Positions 28,001 through 37,000 of a stretch of DNA of 64,000 nt are shown piece by piece. Positions within the stretch are counted from its first letter, which is position 1. Each line of letters starts with the position of its first letter. The notes beneath the pieces were generated by a model. The model was given only the letters and a program-made list of their open reading frames with translations. It did no database searches and was not told the DNA's origin. Origin of the DNA: Sipunculus nudus (Eukaryota; Annelida; Sipuncula; Golfingiida; Sipunculidae); NCBI GenBank assembly GCA_026874595.1, contig CM049322.1, forward strand, positions 33,250,340 to 33,314,339, read 5' to 3'. Position numbers and translations under genes: made by a program.

Positions 28001-31000
28001 GGCTATGGCTTATCGTTTCTTCAAATGCTACCAGTGGCATGGTTGGGTTTGTGAACTGTTTAAAGGTAGAACCAAAAGGAGAGAAAATAAGGTAAGATCC
28101 TTCTTGTTAATTGTTCGAAAATTTACCTTTTTAAAGGTAAAATTTTTTTAAGGCAATACGTCTTTGTGCTTTTGTAAAGGGTTTATACTTTTTTTGTATT
28201 TTATTCTCTAAAACATCACCTTTAGGTGTTGATTATTGGCTGTTTACCTGATAGATGCTTGTAATATTTCATTACAGTGGCAAATTTATTAGCGATATTT
28301 TTCTGCGATCTTGCCAATCCTTAACAATGCTATAAAATTGTACAAATATTGCGTTGACTTTGATTTTTACTTATTTCAATACTTTTTCCAGCAAAAAGTT
28401 AGATTTATACTGTGACCCATTAGTCCAGTATGGCAGCACTGCATTTACATAAGGCAGTCGTGATAATATTCAGCACAAAATATCAAATGATAAGATGACA
28501 CATTTGATAAGGAAACAGGGAGATCCAGAAAAAGGGGAAAACTATATGGTTATCATTTCTATCAGATATTAAATCCTTGAAACTTGAAGCCAGTTTAGAT
28601 CAAAACTTGAAGAATGTCAGATTTTTTCGGCACCACATACCGAAGGTTATATAGCCACTACATCCTCCAGAAACTTAAGGACTTAATATAATAATATCAA
28701 CTCTTGTGATTCAACAACGTAAATATTGGAAAAGATCTTGGACAAAGTTATTTAGGTTTAATGTAACCATATATCAGATCATATAATCGACTGTGTTTTA
28801 CAAAGTACTCGATCAGATTTGTTTGAACAAGAAATAATACCTCTTACACCATGTATCCTGGAATTATTTGATAATCTTATATTCTAATATACTAGCATTT
28901 CAGTGTTTTATTAAATCCTCAGATAATTTTATACTTTAATGTAGGTGCCTCATAACCCACGACTGGAATAGTGGTGAGCTGCCGGTCGGTCTACGGCCTG
29001 GGGAGGACCTGTTTGATCAACTCTTGGAGAGGGATCTTGTTATGAACGTATACCGGGGAGGTGAAATTGGCAGCTTCCGGCACAAAATGCTTGATAATTG
29101 TAGGTATCCTGGACTGGCCCGGTCAAAATGGTTATAAACATAATTGTTCCCATTAACAGACTTACTTTGCTGTATCGCAAAGCTTAGAACAGGTACTGCC
29201 ACCTCGCGGCAAATTATATAACTAAAGTACGGCCCTCTGGCCGACTGTTTCATCGACCGGTAAAATCACCCGTTATGGGACGGTCAGCGCCAAACATCAC
29301 CGCCTCGCTGAACCAAGGACTCTTCCAGTGACGAAAGGAGTAATTAGTGGTCTTTCCCTGAATCTTTTTCAAAACCAGCATGGTTCATTCAGTCACCGTC
29401 CATTGCGGGCTTTCAGCTGGCTATTGATATTCCGATTTAATTATTCTTAATATTTTCAGAGCTTGTCTATATTGAATACGGCAAAGACTTTCAACACTAT
29501 AACCCTCAGCCTCTGTGTGTCACCGTTTATCAGACCATAGCTTTTCAAAGCATCTCTAGCTCTGCCAATAAACGTGACATATTCAGGTACAAAACCTGAC
29601 GTACGCATTCAAACTGTAATACATGTACCCGCTGCCTGAAACGCTCACGATGATCTGCGTGTTGGCAACTTTGTTGTAGCAAGATTTCAAGTGTAACTTA
29701 AACACTAACAAATACGCATTACAAAATCGTTGCGATGGTATCGACAATGCACATAAATTTGGCCTATAGACCGTAATGTACGAACAGCAGAGATATATCA
29801 CAGAACACGACGGTCCTTTTATGGACTTCCTGAATAGATGTTTCCAGTGCGAATGTTACCGAGCGGTCGAGCTGTCTATTGCCTATGGGACCGCTGTTCG
29901 CGTTCTCATAGCAACTATGCCATTCACAGGAGGCGTGATGGCCTGATATGCAAATGCAAGGGACTCGTCCGGAGCCTTGTGACGCCATAATATGTCAATA
30001 TCAGGGATTCCCCATGCGGACTTTAAAGGGCTTTAGTGATAAGAGCTGGTACTGAGTTACGTCTATTGGTACATGGAATCACGTTTAATTTTAAGCATTT
30101 TAGTAGTAAACGTAAACACTAAAGCGCAGGCAGGGCTATAGGTATCCATTAAGTCTTCCATATTATCCAGTTTGATACATAGTTCTTCCATCCTATAAAT
30201 GAATTTCGTAAATGACTCTTTACATCATATTTACTCACGAATTAACCTCCAAATCTACATAAGCTTTTGTTTTCTTTTCATTGTAAGATAGCACCACACC
30301 AGTAAGGATATTATGGATCATTCCAGTTTTTCGCGTGGTCTTTAATATGATTTGTCGGATAATTTGTTCTTAGAAAATATGTTCAAATCTACAAGCTCTA
30401 TCTAGAGAAACTAATATTTCATATATAATTTTTTAAACACTGACAATGCACACATGCATATATACACAGTTAATACATGTAGATCTGTCTAGGATGAGTT
30501 AAACCATTAGTCTTCATTATAAATTTGATACAAATATAATAACAAAAATTAAAGTAAGTCCATGAGGCTTATCTCAGGGCTACACTGACACACATTGAGA
30601 TAAACATTTAATAAATGTAGCTACATTTTTCACAACTCATGAATTGATCATTACCTCATACAGTGGAGACCAAGGAACCATCGGCTGAAGTAGCATTGGC
30701 CATAAATGAGAGGAACGATCTGAAATCCCTTCATTGGGACACCTTACCTAAGGGAGTTCTCGGAAAACATACAGGTGGGATGAAAAAAGTAAGCGTGTAT
30801 TATTCCGCGCTCAACTTCCGTGACGTCATGCTAGCTATGGGAAGACTTTCACCGGAAGCTGTACCAGGAGGTATTATAATTTTATGAAGTTTTATATATA
30901 TTAAATATGTGACTTAATTATACACACTGGAGTTTTTGGTCTGAATTGCTTAAATCACGTGTGTAATATGTTAAATATGCTTTTTTAAATATATTTATAT

Positions 31001-34000
31001 TTATATATATTTATATATTTAATATATATATTAATATATATATATATATATATCAATATATACATATTAATATATATATATTATAGCTATATATTAAATA
31101 TATATATTTATATATTTATATATATATTTATATATATTTTACATTTATATATATATTTGAATATATTTATATATATTTAAAATATATTTTAATTTATATA
31201 TAAATAGTGTTTTAGTCAGTTAAAAAGTTTGTCTCCATTCCTTGGGCCAGGTCCACGAGGCCTTCGGGTCTTTCTTTTCTTCATCCTACTCTGCAAAGAG
31301 TTTAAATTGAAATGAAATATGATACAATACTCTGCAGAACAACTCGTTTTAAAAAATCTCCCGGACCATACAGTATTAAACTTTTTAACTCTTAACCTTC
31401 TTAGATATTTAATGTTTGGAATTATGTATTTTACCTGCAGAATTATCTGTTTTATCATTTTTACATGCTTATTTTTACATGCATAGTCAATATGTTATGT
31501 GTTATTTTTTATGTATTTTTATGTATTATTTTCATGTATTTATCTCTTTACTTATTTATTTTAATGTAATAAATTGCTAGTCAACGACTCATTCCTGGAA
31601 CTGAAGTCTAATAAATGTTATCTTATCTTATCTTATCTTCATAAATATGACCCAATTAAATATACAGGAACTATTGCCTGGCATCGGTATTCTAGCTAGG
31701 TTACCCGATTTATCCGGTTCACATAAACACCTAGTTATGTAACACTGAAGGCGGCTTTTTTTTCTTCGGTAATAATACAATATATATTGCCTGAAATGAA
31801 CGACTACATCAATTCACTTTGACAATGTCTGGGCCAATTACATTTACCGTATCCATTTTATGGAGTGACATTTGTCCATTTCGAGATTTTAGAAACCTGT
31901 GAAACTTTTCCATTTCATCATCGTAGGGACCTGTGACATTTATCCGTTTCCTCATTGTAGGAACTAGTGATACGAACGCTCTTCTTGGAATGGAGTTTTC
32001 TGGACGGGATTTCCATGGCAACCGCGTAATGGGGATTACGACTGGCATGGTCAGTAAAACAAAACCTGTTCAGTTCCATTTAGCAATAATTAGTCTTTGA
32101 AGACTTCAGAGTGAAAATCGAATATTACTTTCTATGAACACGTCTCTAAAAGGTTTGAAATCAAAACTTTTTATTGGAATTCGCCTGGACGCCCCGTGTT
32201 CCTTGTGAGTCATATGCGGGAGTTTTGTGTTTCGTATGAAATCATCAATGGTAATTTATTTTAATGATTGATGGATAGGTTTCTGTATGTGGAAGATACA
32301 AAATAATATAAAGTTAATGTCACTATCCTTGGCAAGTACCCAGCTTTTCCTTCGGGGAATATTTCCAATGATTCTTTGTATGTGTGCTTTATACTTAAAT
32401 CACCGTTTTCGTTCTAGGCACTGGCTACCATTGTCTATCGACCGACTGCATACCTTTGGAAAATACCAAACAGTTGGACCCTGGAGCAAGCAGCTACCAT
32501 ACCTGTAGCATATTCCACGGCTGACTATGCACTGATGACGCGGGGCAAACTGTTGCCAGGGGAAACTATTCTCATCCAATCCGGTGCAAGCTCTGTAGGC
32601 CAGGCAGCGATAAGGATCGCTAAAGCACGTGGCTGTCGTGTAATTGTCACAGTTGGCACAGAGGAGAAAGCAGCTTTTTTAAGGAAAGTATTAGGTGTCG
32701 ATTCGTCAGATATCTTCTTTTCCAGAAGTTCTCAATTTGTGGATGACATACTGAGGGTCACGGGTGGCAGAGGTCAGTAGATTTTCTGTTTTTAAATGGT
32801 CAGTATTAATGTCAACTTCCCTGTTGGAAGATATCCCTTAACGGGAGTAAATTATTCTACTTATTAAAATAAGTACCAATTACCAAATTATATTGATATA
32901 TCCAATCAGAAGTGTTAGGTCAACATGCCCTACTTAATTATGCAGAGTAGGATACGAGTTTTCACATCCGGGTTTGGGCAATTCATTTTATATTTATACT
33001 GAAGAGAGGGACAAAAAAAGGGGAGAGACAGAGATGCGAATATTTAGTGGGGTAATCAGTGGAGGCCCTTTCGTTCTCCCATACATAGAACTGAACATTA
33101 TAAGAGAAACGTGACAGCCATATTTTAGACCATTCATAATTTATAACTACACCTCTATTTGCAGAAGGTTAATATCTATGCGTTAACCATAATGTTTATA
33201 TAGTCTTTGAGATATGAAAACATCAGGTTAAGAGAAATTATCTTTACATTTGGTATACTGTTTTTGCGAATATTTCGAATAACACAGGTGTGGACGTGGT
33301 CCTGAATTCATTAGCGGGTGAGAAATTGATGGCAGGAGCCACTCTATTGACAGATGGTGGGCGGTTCCTCGAGCTTGGCAAATATGATCTCTCGCAGAAC
33401 TCAAAACTGGGTACGTTATTGCTGTCTTATACCCATTAAAGTTTGTGCAGAAAAACATTGCATTAACAATTTAAATTAATTAATGATTCTTATGTTCGAC
33501 TTTTGTGTACGACAAATAATTAAAACTGTATGAAGTATGTTGGTCATTAGGTTGTTCAATATCTCAATAGGTTTGGAATGGTCGATTTATTAAGACGATC
33601 ACCACAGAATGAGGGAACCTTAAGCATTCACGTTGATTGTAACTGACCTGTGTAATAAGAACACCTGTGAATTTAGCCGACTTTCGGCCAGTCCCATGGG
33701 TGGTCATATCACATAGATGTCATTGTATATACGGAACTATATTCAGAACACCTTCGAAATCGTTCGCCAAGTGGAATGAAAAAAAAAAAGAGCCATTCGT
33801 TCACAGCGAAAATGAGGAAATGTGAAATATAAAGAATATATGTTCAGTATGTTTATTGTAATGTTTTAGGGATGAGGCTTTTCTTGAAGAACGCAGGTTT
33901 CCACGGAATTGTTCTGGAACATTTGTTGCATCCTGGAAGCCTGCATTGGCCGGAAGTGTGGCGCCGCGTACAGGACGGTATACAGACTGGAATCGTGAAA

Positions 34001-37000
34001 CCCCTTCAGACAACCGTGTATAGTTCACAGGAGGTCGAGTCCGCGTTAAGAAAAATGTCAGAAGGGACACACATTGGGAAAATTCTTATCCAGGTATTTT
34101 CGTTATACGAATGCTTGTTTACTTGCATTCTCTCCATATACGTAATTTATATGCCGGAAACGTATTAACTGTTTTATAAAGAGTACTTTTAATATTTTCC
34201 TGCAAGGTACATGTAAAGGTATAACGGACGCTCTGTTTGATTCAAGTTAAGGGAAGAGGAACCTTTTTCAATTTTGAAAAAAGTGCTAAGAAAAAACAGA
34301 GTAAAGCCGAGGCCGGTTGCCTTAGAAGCTGTGAAGCGGACGTATTTTGACCCCGCTAAGGTGTACGTTATAACTGGTGGACTTGGAGGTCTCGGCCTAG
34401 AGATGGCGCTGTGGATGGTGCGGAGGGGCGCCAGACAACTTGTGATGACGTCACGGTCAGGCGTGAAAAATGGCTACCAAAGCTATACCATACAGCGTAT
34501 GAAGGTAATTACAGATAGCAACATGAAGGAAAATATTTTAAAACTAATCACTTTCGTCACAATGTAGGTTTGCCACAACAGTCTTTTGCATACTGATTTT
34601 CAATATTGATTTACGAAGTATTTTTATTATATTTTTTTTCAAATGAAAATGCACAGATCACTGTCAAACCTCTTGCCGATATGAATTACATATCGTATAA
34701 TGCTGATACTTACAAGTATTTCTGTAGTTGTTTATTTACTATCAAATAGTCATTACTTTTATCCCGAATGTTTTTATTTAAGGATCTCGGTTGTGCTACT
34801 ACTATTATGAAATATGATGTCAGCGTTTTAAAACAGACAGAAAAGCTGTACCAACAAGTGTCAAAACTAGGTCCCATTGGAGGCATTTTCCACCTTGCTG
34901 CTGTGAGTTACATTTTAATTAAGGAATGACACTAAGACTAAAAGAAAATTATTGTAAATAATGTTAATTAATGATAGTACAGCTGGACACTAATCCGATT
35001 GATGCAATGTTATCATGATAAATTTAAATGGTGATGTTTACTAAGACAAATGGTTTTTCCTCACAAAATAAAAACAATGATATATAGATATGTATATAGA
35101 TAACAGACAAAAAGAGACGAACATTTGACCTACTCAAAAATAAATTGCATTTAATAAGGGCACCTTTTTAAGAGAGCAATTGCTTTGAATACTGTTATAT
35201 TTTTTAACAGAATTTTCGATGAAGTGAGGTATTAATTCAATATGTGCATAGCACAAATAAATGTATATATGGACCTAGAATAATACTCCATTATTCATAT
35301 ATTATTTATCAGCCATACAACGTGCACATAAACCTATTGTCTTGCCTTATTTGATTCTATTTATATAGTATGAACCTCATTTTTTGTATGCAGGTTCTGT
35401 GTGATGGCTGGTTCACTAGTCAGAGTAAGTCGAACTTCCAACAGGTTTGTTCAGTCAAAGCAGAAGGGGCGCGTCAACTGGATGCTGTAAGCCGGAAAAT
35501 GCCCTGGATTCAACTGGACTACTTTGTAATGTTTTCCTCCTTAGCGAGCGGCATTGGTAACGCAGGTCAAACCAACTATGCGTATGCGAACAGTGTTCTG
35601 GAAAGAATATGTGAACAGAGAAGGAAGGATGGACTTCCCGGTGAGATTTATCCATTATTTGGTTTACCCAATGAGAGAGTTTGAATGCGCATTCGACCGT
35701 TAAGTATTCATCAGTAAAAGCCGGCCTAATGGTGTCTGTTCAGTTTGATGAAACATATTTGGGATACTTGATGTAAGATAATGATGTTATCCTTTGTTAC
35801 AATATATGTATAGTTTAATGCTCTTTTTTGATGATATGTAGTGTGGATATTATATGGCTATCTCATTATCAGAGTGATATTATTTACTGTTTATTCCCAT
35901 TCTACAGATAATATACGTAGTAAATAATATGTATCACAGTATAATTAATGGGTAAACTTAGTATTTGTATTGCAGTTGACACGTATGTTACACAGTAACA
36001 TCTACGGTGATTTGATACCTCAAACCACCAAGAACCATCCAAGCTGATAAATAAATTAATAATTATTGATAATATGATGTGGCTGAACTAAGCTTTGTGA
36101 ATTATTTATTTACACTTTGTGTGCTCCATGTCATTTCAGGGTTGGCTATACAGTGGGGGTTTATCGGTGACGTCGGTATCGTCCAAGACCAGCTGAGTGG
36201 AAACGACATGTATATGCTAGGTACAACAATTGTTTTGTTTTAAAAATATATTCTGTGGATAGTTAAACAATTATGTTTAATGCTTGTTGCTACTGCTATT
36301 GGGCATGGAGGATTGGTACGGTGTCTGAGCCTCACATGTGTGGAAACAATGTGCAAAAACCGCCTTCGCCAAACAAAAAAAAAGAGATTTCTTTTATATT
36401 TCTGTTATTAAAATGTAAAGGTTACGATGATAGTATGTTTTGATCTAACATTTTTTTATCTATGAAGATATTAAATTAAATGATAATATAAGAAATAATA
36501 ATTTTAAACGTTGTTGTGTAGAAAAAATCGTTTCACATTCTGCTGTTATATATTTTAATATAAGAAATGAGGCAACCATTAGAAGCTAATATGTGCTGAC
36601 AGGTATGGTGCCACAGAGGATTCCTGGCTTCCTGAACACCCTGGACACATTCCTACAATGTGGACTTACTGTTGTCGGAAGTATGGTTCTCAAACAAAGA
36701 CTAACAAATCAACTTGACGCCGGGGATCACGTGGACCTTGCCACAGAAGCAGTTATGGCAGTACTGTCAGTCTTAGGTAAATTGCACAATTCAAGCTCCG
36801 TATGTTTTATCGTTCCTTTGACATTGTACCAGTCTCTAAACTCACTTGAAGAAAGACCTGCCTTGGGGTTTGGAATATGATTTGCCCCGTGATAATAATG
36901 CATAACGGTTTATGTTTTACATATCTGTGATTATCATACATTTTAAATAATTCCTAATGGAATTATCGTTATAGAAATATTGTTAAATTTTTCAAGACTT

